Shown: one piece after another, positions 1 to 11,065 of the stretch
Numbering within the stretch: position 1 is the first letter of the stretch
Layout: the number at the start of each line of letters is the position of its first letter
Assembly: GCA_000151295.1 (NCBI GenBank)
Contig: GG745342.1
Coordinates: 1,104,515-1,168,514 of the forward strand
Length of the DNA: 64,000 bases
From: Allomyces macrogynus ATCC 38327
Lineage: Eukaryota; Blastocladiomycota; Blastocladiomycetes; Blastocladiales; Blastocladiaceae
Direction of reading: 5' to 3'
The notes under the pieces: generated by a model
Seen by the model: only the letters and a program-made list of their open reading frames with translations
Told to the model about the DNA's origin: nothing
Databases searched by the model: none
Made by a program: the position numbers and the translations under genes

Positions 1-1
1 A

Positions 2-477
2 CATGGACAGCAAGCCCACGCTCAAGACACACCAGATGCATGAGTTTCTTGCTGTGACCACATGTTGTCAAGGATGCACAGTGTCATGCAGCATGTGCTG
101 TGCTCCTTTGTTGCCAAGATGACATTTCGGAAAAACAATTGCAAACAGTCCTTTTGGGACGCCTTGGTTGCATGACTCATGAAGCCCATGGGCGGCTCCA
201 CCAAGCTGCCACTGATCATGATTGGCAATGCTGGTGCAACAAACCCATGTGGTTGTACCACGCTTGTCAAGCAGTTTATCCAGCAGCTTGTCCACACAGG
301 TGCTCAGGCCATGCTCGTTGATGAGTATTACACTTCAAAACATGCGCCAACTGTGGAGTGAACCTGGTGCAAGACCCAGATGCATGGGGTTCCAAGCACT
401 GCAAGGGACCATGTTGTCAATTGATTTCGCATGATTGCAACGCCACCTTCAAATATTTTCCGGGTGGGCATCTGTGA
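2..477 (+). pseudogene. Fanzor/TnpB-like nuclease remnant (C-terminal part)
   Basis: Broken C-terminal end of an OrfB/TnpB-like RNA-guided nuclease (Fanzor type). In frame 2 (about 62-340) there is a basic stretch, an in-frame TGA near 176, then IMIGNAG and VDEYYTSK, which fit the VDEYxTSKxC block before the TnpB zinc ribbon. A one-base frameshift in the A-run at 337-340 moves the reading to frame 1, which gives TCANCG (342-357), a second cysteine pair CKGPCC (400-417) and SHDCNAT (427-447), fitting the RuvC-III RDxNA block. That frame ends at 475-477. At least one stop and one frameshift are needed to join it, and the 5' part lies outside the window or is lost. Known of the family: Fanzor proteins occur inside eukaryotic DNA transposons. 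The assignment is by motif order only. Confidence 0.5.
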
Positions 478-943
478 CAGGATTGTCGACTGGGATGTGC
501 CAGCAGCGTGGAAGAACAGTGGCCACCCACTCTTCCATGACTGGCAAGGAATTTATGGTCACAGAGATGCGCTAGCTGCTGTGGCGGCTGCAGCTGTGGC
601 TACCAACAATGTTGACAATTCTGACAATGATGGCGACTTTGATTATGGTGGACCTGGCTCAATGCCTCCCATGCTGCTGCCCCAACCACCGCCAAAGATT
701 GACACATGCTTGAATGCCATCACAACAGGGGCACTGTCAGACAGTGACACACTCATATCACTCTTTGACCAGGTCATGGACTGGCTGGATGAAGAGGAGC
801 GCATCAAGATTGCAGAGCGTGTTGAGGCCAAGTCCCAGCTTCTGAATGTCATGGGCTTTATGAATGGCTCCAAGGCCAAGATCTGGTGCGTGTTCCTGGC
901 TCCTGACAACCTGAAAAGCTCACCCTCTCTCTGTGATGTCTGA
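431..943 (+). pseudogene. Open frame between Fanzor-like and Harbinger remnants
   Basis: A 170-codon open frame that begins inside the Fanzor-like zinc-ribbon region in another frame. Its first residues (SNIFRVGICDRIVDWDV) could be the tail of the Fanzor-like protein after a further frameshift. It continues through an Asp/Asn-rich linker and a Pro-rich stretch into an acidic amphipathic segment (FDQVMDWLDEEERIKIAERV). It stops just before the Harbinger-like frame starts. It may be the N-terminal half of the transposase or a separate accessory reading frame; I recognise no domain. Base composition is less GC-rich than the downstream housekeeping genes, in keeping with transposon origin. Confidence 0.35.
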
Positions 944-1640
944 CAATGGTAGCAACAGATTCTGCCTGACGTTCAATGGCCAGGCGTTCTACAACTGCAG
1001 CAAGAATTATTCCATCAGCATCCTGGCCATTTGCAATGACAACAAGCTGTTCCAGCACTTCATCTTGGGGTACACTGGTGCAACCAATGTTGTGGCCATT
1101 TTCAATGAATCTGGGCTTGTGCTTTAACCTCATCAGTTTTTCCATGCCAGTGAGTACCTGATTGCTGACAAAGTGTTCACTTGCATCCCAACTGTCATCC
1201 TGCTGTTCAAGCATGAGCCTGGTGTCTTTCTCACTGACCAGGAGTCACACTTCAACAACTGCCTGTTGTGTGCGTGCATCCAGATTGAGCATGCATTTGG
1301 GATCCTCAAGGCACAGTTTCAGAGCCTTGATGGGCTCTGCCACATTGTCTTTGCCAAGGAGCATGTCTTCTTGGTTGCCAATTGGGTTTTTGTGACAGTC
1401 ATCTTGCACAACTTGCTCACACTGTTGAATGAGCTGCAACCCAACCCTATTCCCTGGGACGATCTGTTACCGGACCTGGGAGATGATGATGACCTAGCTC
1501 CATTTGTGGATGGGGAGTGTGATGGGCTGTGGCAGCATGACTGTGCAAAGTGCAGTGCCCTGATGCGCTTCCTTGAAAGGCTGGCTGGGCTTGGACTGGT
1601 GGAGGAGGTGGAGCAGATGGAGGGGCTTGAGGTGGAGTGA
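933..1640 (+). pseudogene. PIF/Harbinger-type DDE nuclease remnant
   Basis: Decayed DDE_Tnp_4 (HARBI1-like) nuclease. One frame runs from 933, is cut by TAA at 1125-1127, and resumes in the same frame to TGA at 1638-1640. Before the stop: YNCSKNYSISILAICNDN and GYTGATN, matching the family's NRKGxYSI...GxPGSxHD region, though the usual HD is not seen. After it: EYLIADKVF (second acidic position), then FNNCLLCACIQIEHAFGILK, the family's FNxxLSxxRxxIEHAFGxLK signature with its Glu. An acidic tail follows. The first catalytic Asp is not clear. The stop and the missing residues make it very unlikely to be active. The N-terminal Myb-like partner of Harbinger elements was not seen. Confidence 0.6.
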
Positions 1641-1814
1641 TTGGTGAGGGAAACAGACATGGCTTCATTGTTTTTCACAAAACACGATTTGTTGACAATT
1701 ATGACCCAACTCCAAAAGTGGAAAAAGCAATGTCAAACTCTCACAGGGCACCATGGAACAATATGACAGCCCAAGCAACACACAACCACATCAGCACACA
1801 TCAGGAGTGACATG

Positions 1815-2321
1815 TCAGATGCAGTTGCAGCAGGGAGGAAAAGAAGGAGAGCTGGCCATGACCATGTCCATTGCCAGCTGGGACTGGCATGCAACCCATG
1901 GTGGTGGAGCATGCCCACAAGCACAATCACGCCTGCTGGCACAGACGCTCAAGCTCCACCTGCAGTTCCACTGCACCTCAAGTCTCTTCATTGTGAGCTC
2001 ATGGTCAACCAGTGCCACAGTGTTGTAGATGCACAGCTTGGCATGCTTTGCCTGGGTGCCCATCTCCTTCTAGATCTCAACAGTGGCAAGGAGCCAGAAT
2101 GTCCTCTTGTCAATGGCCATGGACTTGCCAGTGTCTGGGTCTTTGGCACTGTTGTAAATGGCCTTGTTCTTCTTGGCATGGCAGGGCTCACTGTGGTCAA
2201 GTTTGTGGTGTCTAGTGATCTCAGGACTGATGTGGCAGGAAGCACAGTGGGCTGGGTGGCTTGGAAAGTCTTGTGGGAGCTCATGCCAGTGGTAATGGTG
2301 GTGGCTGTGGTCACTCATCAT
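1815..2321 (-). pseudogene. Interrupted reading frame in transposon debris
   Basis: On the minus strand a frame from 2321 contains clustered Cys/His residues (CASCHISPEITRHHK, then LDHSEPCH) and a basic segment. TAG-type termination at 2072-2070 interrupts it, and the same frame continues to 1815 with no further stop. Continuity of frame on both sides of a single stop suggests a recently broken coding region, probably part of the same mobile-element cluster. The Cys/His cluster could be a zinc-binding region, but I recognise no family and assign no function. Confidence 0.25.
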
Positions 2322-3190
2322 TGGTTGTTGATGGAAGGGAGAGGGGTTGCCAACACACTGTGCAATGGTTGCCAGATGGGAGTCAACTGGCTTGCCAGGA
2401 TGATGAAACTGTTGTGGTAATGGCAGAACGTGACTATGAGCCTAGCCGCCCTCTGGTGAACGCGCTGGGAGCCAAGAAAAGTGCGTGTTTTTGCACACTA
2501 AGACCAAGAGCTAAGAATTGCAAACAGGCGCATCAGCATTTCAACCAAGGAGAGGGCGACGCGGCCACGTTGTGCGGCGTGCCGCGTTTCCGTGATCGGC
2601 AGGGACCGCTTCCAGTTGAGCGCCACACTTGGATTGGCGCAATCCTGGATTTGCCTCGCATTGGTCTTGGAGGAAACGCGCAGACCTGAAAGCCCGAAGC
2701 ACGCCGACCACGCCAAATCCCATTTCCCACGCGCGCCTTGGCCTATTCCGCGCGTCCACGACGCCCAAGGCGAGTCCGAGCACCACCACCCTGACCACGC
2801 CGCGCCCGCTGCCGCTCTAGCGCTCGCTCTCTCGTGCTGCCCGTGCCCGTGCTCTCCAGTTCGCTCGCTCTGGTTGCTGCTGCCGCTGCTCGCTGCTGCC
2901 CACGCCGCCGCGTCTCTTGCCGGCGTCTGCCTCTGCCTCTGCTCGCTGCCGACGCCGCCACTGTCGGTCCCGTCTCCTCGGATTCCTGCCGCGCCGCCCG
3001 CCTGCTTACCTCTAGCTCGCCGCGTGCCGAACCACTGCCGACCTGCCGACCTGCCGCACTTGCCGCCCACCGACTCGCCCTCGCCGTCTCGGTTGATCCC
3101 GCCGCTCGTGCTCGCGACCCCAAGTCGTCCTCCCCTCGGTCTCACCCGTCCGCCCGCCCACGCCCGCACGCGTGATCCTCCTCGTCCAAG
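2322..3190. other. Promoter and pyrimidine-rich leader of the transporter gene
   Basis: No supported gene. Composition changes near 2450-2550 from the AT-richer transposon debris to GC-rich sequence. About 2790-3180 is rich in CTC/CGC/TGC triplets and is open in several frames simply because of GC bias; it probably holds the 5' leader of the gene starting at 3191. Confidence 0.5.
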
Positions 3191-4343
3191 ATGGCCGCCG
3201 AAAAGCGCTTCCACCCGTCGGTCTACATTGCCGTCTGGATCTTCTTCTCGTCGTCGGTCATTCTCTACAACAAGTATATCCTCTCGACGCTCGATTTCGC
3301 ATTCCCCGTCTTCTTGACGACATGGCACCTCGTCTTTGCCACCATTGTCACGCGCATTCTCAAGTCGCGCACCAACCTGCTGCCCGCCGCTAAGAACTCG
3401 ACCATGACTTGGACCAAGTACATGCGCTCGGTCGTGCCGATTGGCCTTTTCTTCTCGGGCTCGCTCATCTTCAACAACATTGCCTACCTCTACCTCTCGG
3501 GTACGTTTCTTTTGCGTTCTTTCTTTTGTTCGAGCGAACGAGTCGCGCGCTCTTCTTTTTGAGCTCGTGGTGCCCGTGGTCGTGTTTGGAGCTGTGCTGG
3601 CCGCCCGCGACCCGGATTGCCTCCCATTTCCCACGCTCAGAACAGCAATAAGACTGACCACGCTTCACGTGCCTCGTGCCTCCCTTCCCTCGTGCACAGT
3701 CTCGTTCATCCAGATGCTCAAGGCCACGACGCCGATTGTCGTCCTGACGCTGTCCTTCGCGACGGGTCTCAAGGAGCCCAACATGCAGCTGTTCCTCAAC
3801 GTGCTCGGCGTCGTCGTGGGCGTGATCATTGCCTCAATTGGCGAGATCCAATTCGTCTTTATCGGGTTCGCGTGCCAAGCGGCCGGCATCCTGTTCGAGT
3901 CGGCACGACTCGTCCTCGTCCAGAAACTCATGACCGAACAAATGGACCCGCTCTCGTCGCTCTACTTCTTTGCGCCTGTGTGCGCCGTCTTCAACGGCAT
4001 TGTCTTCCTGTTCAAGGAGTACCCGACCATGACCTGGGCCGATATCGAGGGTCTCGGCGCGTTTACGCTGCTCTCGAACGCCTCGGTCGCGCTGCTGCTC
4101 AACTTTGCCGTCGTCTTCCTGATTGGATGCACGTCGTCGCTCGTGCTCACGCTCTCGGGCGTGCTCAAGGACCTGATCCTGATTGTGCTGTCGATGGTCC
4201 TGTTCGGGTCGGTCACGACGCTCACGCAGGTCGTTGGGTACGGCATCGCGCTCACGTTCCTCGTCCGGTACAAGACGCTCTCGATCAACTGGAAGTCCGA
4301 GTACCAGCGGATCATGGGCCACGACAAGGCCCTGCCCAAGTAG
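3191..4343 (+). CDS. Triose-phosphate/nucleotide-sugar transporter family protein
   Basis: Membrane antiporter of the drug/metabolite superfamily, TPT branch (PF03151-like), likely Golgi/ER and exchanging a phosphorylated sugar or nucleotide-sugar; substrate unknown. Two exons, 3191-3500 and 3700-4343, with a 199-nt GTACGT...CAG intron in phase 1, give 317 residues, the normal family length. The join restores the family motif YLSVSFIQMLKATTPIVVL across the junction (residues about 101-119). Other family features: N-terminal NKYIL, SLIFNNIAYLYLS, about ten hydrophobic helices, and KDLILIVLSMVLFGS near the end. The ATG at 3191 (AAGATGGCC) is the first in frame. Solute identity would need expression data or close homologues. 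Confidence 0.9.
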
Positions 4344-5089
4344 AGGTCGAGTCGTTGGCCCTGGGTCGCGGCTTGGCGTGTTGTTTGCGCTTTGGATTTC
4401 TTTGGCGTTTGGTGCAGGTTCCTTATTTTTTCTTTCTGGTTCGGCTCTCGGCGTGTGCGGCATGGTTCCGTGTGCGTGCGCCCTCTCCACCCTTGCCCGT
4501 TGGTGTTTTAGCGGACAAACGCGCGGCACCAAGTCCTCCCGTGCCTCGTTGTTCGTCTCCTCTTTACCCCCCGCACGATCCATCTTTCTACAGATCAATG
4601 TATCTTTGGTGCCGAATCAAACGATGGCCAGGCTGAGTTCCGCTTCTCAGCGCATGTCTACTTGATTGCACCTCCCGCGCACGACAGGGACGGTGTGCGG
4701 CTGACCGTATGGGCAGTGGGTGGACACATGGGCTCAATCTTTGCAATCCTTGGCACTCGACCGTCCCCTGCACCGTTGTGGGGCGCGCGGCGAACTTTGA
4801 TCACAATCTCAACAGGCCTTTTGGGGGGAAGCTATCATACCTGGTACACCGCACGCGGTTGGATCTGCGCTCAGAGGGGCGAGTTTGTGATTCTGACATG
4901 CCCTTCCGTGGTGATCGCGAGAGATCTGAGATTGATCAGCACGCGCGTCACGTTTCCCCGCCAAACACGGTGGACAATTCGCGCGCCGGCATCACATTCA
5001 CCATCGCCGCGCATCCGAGCCAATCAACACCAAATTCCATTGGCCTTTGCGGCCACCACGGCCGCCAGTCCGCCCCACAGTCCCGCCGA
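4344..5089. other. Convergent 3' region
   Basis: Between two converging genes. It should hold both 3' untranslated regions; I see no conserved gene, tRNA or repeat in it. Confidence 0.5.
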
Positions 5090-8036
5090 TCACTGGCACA
5101 TCCGCCACACGCTCGCACCGCGCCGCGCGGCACCCGCACCGCACGTCACGACCACCGCGTGCGGTCCTCCCGCTCCTCCCGCCGGACTGCCCATTACAAT
5201 CTCATCCTCCCCCTCTCCCTCGTCATCACCGCGCGCATACACCACTACCGCGTCCGACGCCGCGTCCACGATCCAGTACGCGGCACCCCCAATCCGGACC
5301 GACGCGCCGTGCACGTACTCGACGCCGTGCGGTAACGCGAGGGTACGGTGCAGGAGCGGCCCGGGCGTCCGCGCGGCCGACCGCGCGTAGGCGCGCGCGT
5401 GCGCGGTCGGGTCCCGGCCGAGCCGGACGGCGACGGCGCGTGGGCGGGATGCCGAGACGCGGGGCGTTTGGATGGTCGCCCAGGACCGCGCGACACGGCC
5501 GAGAACCGACGGGCGCGCTGACGCGCCCGGAGAGTCGGAGTCGGGGCCGGAGCTGCCGAGCAGGACGGGAAGTTGCTGGTCGGTTGGACCCTTGCTCGTG
5601 CTCGCGGTCGAGTCCGAATCCGACATGGGCCCAGCGACCGCCGGCGGATCCACGACTTTTGTCCCGTCCGGCACCTCCGCCCTTGCAATCCGTAAAATCT
5701 CCACCGCACACATCTCGATCCGGTCGACGCCTGCACACTCGTAGTTCGCGGCAGCGGCCACCAGTTCCGCGGCGGGTCTCGACAACGCCACCGCCCCCTC
5801 TTCGAACCGCACATACCACGCCTTGTTCGGGTGCAGTCCGTCGACAGCGGCCGCGACTTGCGCGGGCACCCACGCGACGTCGGCGGTCGAGACGAGTACC
5901 CACGCAACAGTTGGCGCGCGGGTCAGCGCGAGCTCGACGGCGTGCGGCGCCGACGCGTTGCGTGCGGGCACCCACGCGCGCAGGACCCCGTGGTACAGCG
6001 TGTGCAGGAACGCGCGCGTCGTGAGCGGGATACCCGACGTGCCCGAAGTCGGGAGGACGGCCGCAGCGAGGTGCGCGGCGCGCACGCCGTACGCCGGTTG
6101 GGACCGGCGGTGTGCACGCGGGAGGTCGATGTCGGCGGAGATCGCGGGGACTTGCACGAGGCGCCGGTCGACGCCCGACTCCTTGCGCGAGACGGCTTGC
6201 ACGTCGGCGACCCTTGAGTCCGGCACGAGCACGACGTGCATGACCTCGCCATCCTCGATGCTCGCCCACGGTTTCGCCGCGCGCGTCCACTCGTCGGCCG
6301 CGGCCGCGCCCCCCAGCACGCCGCGCGTCAACCTCACGTCCTCGACGGCGCTGCCGATGACGACCAGCGCGACCCCCGCCGCGCCGACCCACGCGTACTT
6401 CCGTACCACCGCGCGCCACGACTTGCCGCGGCCGACCATCCGGCCGACCCCCGGCGACTGCCCCGCGGCCGCTTCACGGTCAAAGTACGCTGCGGCACCG
6501 ACCGCTGCCGTTTCTGCGGCCGCGGGCATCGGCGGCCACAGCGCGACGCGCAAGAACACAAACACTTGGAACGCGAGCGTCGCGTACAGGCCAAGCCACG
6601 CCGGCGGGATTCGGGACGCGGCGAGTAAGGTCGTGGACGTGAAAATGGCAGAAAAGTCGTGAACCAAATGTACGAGCGCGTGCCGCGCGAGCCGCCCGCG
6701 CGTGTACCGCGTCCGGGTCGGGCCCGACGCGGTCGCGAGCCAAGGGGCGTCGTTGGCGGTGGTGGTGGTTGGGGGGAAGTGGAATGTGGGGGTGGGGTGG
6801 AGGGAGAGGGTGGTGAAGGCGAGGAGGGCGGCGATCGGCGCGGAGACGAGGTATTCGAGGTCGAACGACGGCCAGTCGCGCCAGGTGGCGAAGAGGACGG
6901 TGATCCCGGCGGCAATCAGCGTGCGGGCTGTGCTGGATGGCCGCGTGGTGGTGAGGAAGGGGGATGTGAGGAGCCGACGCGCGAGGAGGGCGACGAGGCT
7001 TGCGATAGACGCGGCAACGACGCTGTCATGCGCGGTGGGGAGGAGGCCGGTGCCCCAAGCGATGCCGAGGAAGGTGAGCAGTAGCGTCGCGTGCAGGTGG
7101 TTGGCGAGCTCGATACCCGTAAAGGCGATCTACGCGATGGCGCGTTAGTTGGAACGTGATGAGAAATGCTCGAATTATCGTCGTGGAGAAGGAGCAACGG
7201 ACCTTGCCGAGAACCAATCCGAGCACATTCCCAAACGTCACGGCACGCGTCCACGCGAGCACTTCAAGCGCCTCGAAAGCGCCCGCCATGACCATCCCGA
7301 CCATCTTCGTCAACTTCTCGCGTACTTCGGGCGCAATCGTGACCGTGTTCCCGTTGCCACCGTGCTCCTTGTCGCTCTCCACCGTCTCGTTGGGCGTCGC
7401 ATTCAGCTTGGCGTCCATCATTGACGGCAGCAGACTGACCGTCGACGCTTCGCGCGCATGTCCCCCGTTCATCTCGGCATCAGCGCGTTTTTCCGAGATC
7501 GCCGCGCGCACAACCGATCCGACGAGCCGCAATACGAGCGCAATCGTGGCAACGATTCCCGGGAACGGCACGACTTGCATGACCTGGTGCACGGCGAGTA
7601 CGGCCGCGACCCCGACCGCGATCCTCGCCCACTCGTCGAACGTCGCCAAGTCAGCCGAAAGCACGCCGTGCCAGCGCGGTCCCACGGCAGCCGGCCCACC
7701 ATGCTCGTTACTCGTCAGCGCATCGACCAGTGTATCCGCGAGCGACGCCGCGGCACTAGGCTGTCGCGACCGTGCGGTGGCAACGAGCGGCGGAGACGTG
7801 GCCGTCGGTGGCGGCGGCGAATTCGATCGAGCGCCTTGGCCGAGCGCCACGTTCACGGACGCGCGGCGGCTGCGTGCGCCGGACCGAGACGCCGGGTGGA
7901 AGCTCGCGGACCGGGCCGACGGGTGGAAGCTGGCGGAACGCGTGATACTTGAACTGGGCGGGGGTGGCGGTGGGGCGTCGCCGCGCGCGACGGCGGCGAG
8001 GCCGTGCTGCAGCGATACGGCGCGGCGCATGGCCAT
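5090..8036 (-). CDS. Large unidentified multi-pass membrane protein
   Basis: Two exons, 8036-7203 and 7129-5090, joined in phase 0 by a 73-nt intron with a GTCCGT donor and TAG acceptor; 957 residues. The join places LGLVLGK directly before IAFTGIELANHL in one continuous hydrophobic region. Order: Pro/Ser-rich N-terminus (about 1-120, low complexity with SFHP repeats), about eight predicted membrane segments between residues 130 and 500 with a charged loop after the second, then a roughly 450-residue soluble C-terminal part with no recognised motif and a Ser/Thr/Asp-rich stretch. No family recognised. The start at 8036 is a normal ATG. Divergent from the TPI gene across 8037-8583. Confidence 0.7.
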
Positions 8037-8583
8037 GGTGCGTGCGAGTGGGCGCTCCGGGTCAGGTCCTTGGACGCGGTGGAGAGAGCAGGCCGAATGA
8101 GCAGGGGATCGCAGCGAGCGGTGATCAGCGAGCGGTGATCAGCGACCAGCGAGGATGGTGGGACGTGCGGTGGGCCGCGACAACGTGACCGCGCTGCATT
8201 GTTTCTGCAAGTCACACGCGCGAGTGACGTGGACGGTTATTTGGTGGGATTTGGCGTGCGATTGCAGCTGATTGGCGTGGCAGGTTGCGCACCTTGTCGC
8301 GCTTCATCTCGCGCCGCGCGGGGCGCCCACTTTGCAGAGCGCCAACGCCCGCAGAGCCAGCGCCTGCAGAGCCAACGCCCAACTGCCCAACACGACGAGA
8401 CGCGGCGTGCATGATTGCGCTTCAGTGATGCCAGATGATGGACCCACTCGGTGCTTGAGCGAACCGCCCCCGTGCCGCGCGTGTCGCGGCCCATAAATAC
8501 GCGCCGTGCCCGCGAGCCGCGCTCCTGCTCCCAACGCGCCTCTGTAGCTCCACGTTCAACACCCCATCAACCAACCAGCAACC
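8037..8583. promoter_or_regulatory. Divergent promoter region, TPI side with TATA-like box
   Basis: 547-bp spacer between divergently transcribed genes. A CATAAATA box at 8492-8499 lies about 90 bp before the TPI start and is the likely core promoter on the plus strand. A 12-bp direct-repeat stretch (AGCGAGCGGTGATC) around 8110-8150 and clustered CGCCAACGCC/AGAGCCAGCGCC repeats at 8335-8385 are seen. No coding signal. Confidence 0.5.
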
Positions 8584-9409
8584 ATGTCGCGCCAGTTCTT
8601 TGTCGGTGGTCCGTGCCTGATGCTCTGCAACACCGTCGCGCCCACGATCCGACGCGTCCTGACGCGCCCACCATGACCCGCTAGGCAACTGGAAGATGAA
8701 CGGCTCGACGGCCGCCAACGAGGCCCTCATCGAGACGCTCAACGGCGCTGAGGTGCCCGAGGGTGTCGACGTTGTCGTGGCCCCGCCCGCCATCTACCTC
8801 GAGTCGGTGCGCAAGGCCCTGTCGCCGCGCATTGCCGTCTCGGCGCAGAACTGCTACCACGCGCAGTCGGGCGCGTACACGGGCGAGCTGGCGCCGGCGA
8901 TGCTCGCCGACCTCGGCATCACCTGGACGCTGCAGGGCCACTCGGAGCGCCGCGAGTACTTCCACGAGTCGTCCGAGTTTGTGGCCAAGAAGACCAAGTT
9001 TGCGATCGAGCATGGCGTCAAGGTGATTGCCTGCATTGGCGAAAAGCTCGCCGAGCGCGAGGACGGGACCACGTTTGACGTGTGCGCCGCGCAGCTCGCG
9101 CCGATTGCCGAGGCGCTGTCGGCCGAGCAGTGGGCCGATGTGGTCATTGCCTACGAGCCCGTCTGGGCGATCGGGACCGGCAAGGTCGCGACGCCCGACC
9201 AGGCGCAGGAGGTGCACGCCTACATTCGCGCCTGGCTCGCGGAGAACGTCTCGGCCGAGGTTGCCGAGGCCACGCGCATCATTTACGGCGGTTCAGTCAA
9301 CGGCAAGAACTGCAACGAGCTCGCCGGGCAGCCGGATATCGACGGGTTCCTCGTCGGCGGTGCCTCGCTCAAGCCCGAGTTCATTGACATTATCTCGGCG
9401 CGTGCGTAA
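8584..9409 (+). CDS. TPI1: Triose-phosphate isomerase
   Basis: Glycolytic enzyme interconverting glyceraldehyde-3-phosphate and dihydroxyacetone phosphate in the cytosol. Exons 8584-8608 and 8685-9409, with a 76-nt intron (GTCCGT donor, TAG acceptor, phase 1), give 249 residues, the standard length. The tiny first exon encodes MSRQFFVG, and splicing creates the invariant GGNWKMNG (active-site Asn and Lys near residues 9-14). Also seen: LQGHSERR with the electrophilic His, [12 protein letters not shown] with the catalytic Glu and start of loop 6, and the phosphate-binding [11 protein letters not shown] and GFLVGGASL. All catalytic residues are intact. The tiny first exon interrupting the GGNWK motif explains why the gene is easily missed by single-frame scans. 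Confidence 0.98.
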
Positions 9410-9483
9410 GCAAGAGAGGAGTTGGTTGGCGTGGTGACGGTGGCGCGGCTTGGGGTGAGGCCGCCATCGTGTTTATACTTGGA

Positions 9484-9501
9484 CCCCCCCCCCCCCCCCC
9501 C
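9484..9501. repeat. Homopolymer C tract (18 nt)
   Basis: Uninterrupted run of 18 C in the 3' flank of the TPI gene, between convergent genes. Length may vary or be misread in sequencing. Confidence 0.95.
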
Positions 9502-9644
9502 AATAGCAATATTTGATTCTCGCACATCGACGCTGTTCGCTACAGTTCGGGAAAGGAGCGGTGCTGTCACCACCGATAAATCAACCATAGGTACGCGCCG
9601 TTGAAAACCGAAATCAAACCAACCCATCCATTCCACTCCATATT

Positions 9645-11065
9645 TCACCCTTCCTCCTGCCCTGGCGTCGACGCGCCGACCTGCGACCGCTTCAATTTCG
9701 GCTCCGTTACGGGAATCATGTCCGCAAACATCTCGACCAGCCGCACGCGATCATTCGGGAAATCCTTTTTCAGCAAACTGCCCAGCACGCGGTTCGGCCC
9801 AAACACGAGAAAGTCGTGGATCCCGCCCACGTCGCGGCAGTATTGGATCGACGGGTGCCACCGCACCGTCGACGTGATTTGCCGTACCAGCAGGTCCGGG
9901 ATTTGCGATGCGTCGGTGACCGGCAGCACGGTCACGTTGGAAATGACGGGCAGTTGTGGGGTCGCGAAATTGGTCGCGGCCAGGTGCGGCGCCATGGCGC
10001 GCGCCGCGGGGGACATGAGCCGGCAGTGGAATGGGGCGGACACGGGCAGCTCGACGGCGCGAGCGGCGATGCGCGCAGTTTGGAACGCGCGGCACGCGCG
10101 TTCCACGGCGTCGTGGGTGCCAGAGAGAACAGCCTAAAAGGCGCCGTGGAACGATCAGATAGGCGTGGCCAACCAGGTCACGAAGGAAGGGACCGGCAGC
10201 GCACCTGCGTCGACGAGTTGACATTAGACAAGTCGACCACCTCGTCGGGCCCGAGCGACGCCTGGATCTCGGCCAGTTTCTCGGACAGCGCTTCAAACTT
10301 CCTTGGCCGCATGATCAGCGCGACCATGCTCGTCTTGACGTTCTCGGGCAGGCCCTGCTGCATGGCCTGGCCGCGCTTGTGCTAAAAATGGACCCGGTGG
10401 CGTGCGTGAGCGGTGCGCGGTCACCTGCAATCGGTTCGGTGGAGGCACGTACCACCAGCTTGACCGCGTCGGACAAGGTCAGCGACCCGGCCGCGTAGAG
10501 CGCCGTGTACTCGCCGAGCGAGTGGCCCAGAACGTAGGCAGCGTCGCGCTTCAGGTCGAGGCCCGTCTCTTCGCGCATTACGGCGAGCAGTGCGGCCGAC
10601 GTGGCGAGAATCGCGGGTTGCGCGTGGCACGTCAGCGTGAGTGTGTCCTACGATCGCACTTTGGTGAGCCAGGGGTGCGCGCGTCTTCGGGACCGGGGAT
10701 CAAAGCGCGCGTACAGGCGGGCCGTGGAACATGATATCGGTGAGCTTGAACTGCAGCGCGTCGTCGACCTCGTCGAGCACGGCGCGCGCGGCCGGGAACA
10801 GCTCGTAAATGTCCTTGGCCATGCCGACGTATTGCGACCCTTGGCCCGGGAACAGGACGGCCATCGGTTTCCGCAGTGGACACGACTATGGGTGGACACG
10901 GTCAGCGATCGGAAGTCGCCTTCGGGGACGGCAACGGCAGCAGTTGGGTCGTACTGTAAGCGATCGGCTTGCGACCACCGCTTGAGTGTGCGGCACAACG
11001 CGGGCGAGGCCAGCGGAACGCGCTGAGAGCATGGTGCGCACAGCGGCGCCGAGACTTGGTGGCAT
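9645..11065 (-). CDS. MCT1: Malonyl-CoA:ACP transacylase, mitochondrial type II FAS
   Basis: Transfers malonyl groups from CoA to acyl carrier protein for mitochondrial fatty-acid (lipoate precursor) synthesis. Five exons: 11065-10955, 10885-10715, 10647-10453, 10381-10205, 10133-9645. All four introns are 68-71 nt and all are phase 0; the result is 380 residues. N-terminus is Arg/Ser/Ala-rich without acidic residues, a plausible mitochondrial presequence. Motifs: FPGQGSQ (oxyanion loop), [23 protein letters not shown] with the nucleophilic Ser, VSAPFHC with the catalytic His, and a C-terminal [14 protein letters not shown] at 11065 was chosen because the upstream open frame has no family similarity and lies in the probable leader. 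Confidence 0.93.

Noticed and set aside
1812..2420. 202-codon plus-strand open frame in the transposon region.
   Set aside because: Val/Met/Trp-rich translation that looks like the antisense of the minus-strand Cys/His frame.
2592..3317. Long plus-strand open frame of about 240 codons overlapping the transporter start.
   Set aside because: Pro/Ser/Arg-rich translation driven by GC bias; it overlaps the well-supported transporter in another frame.
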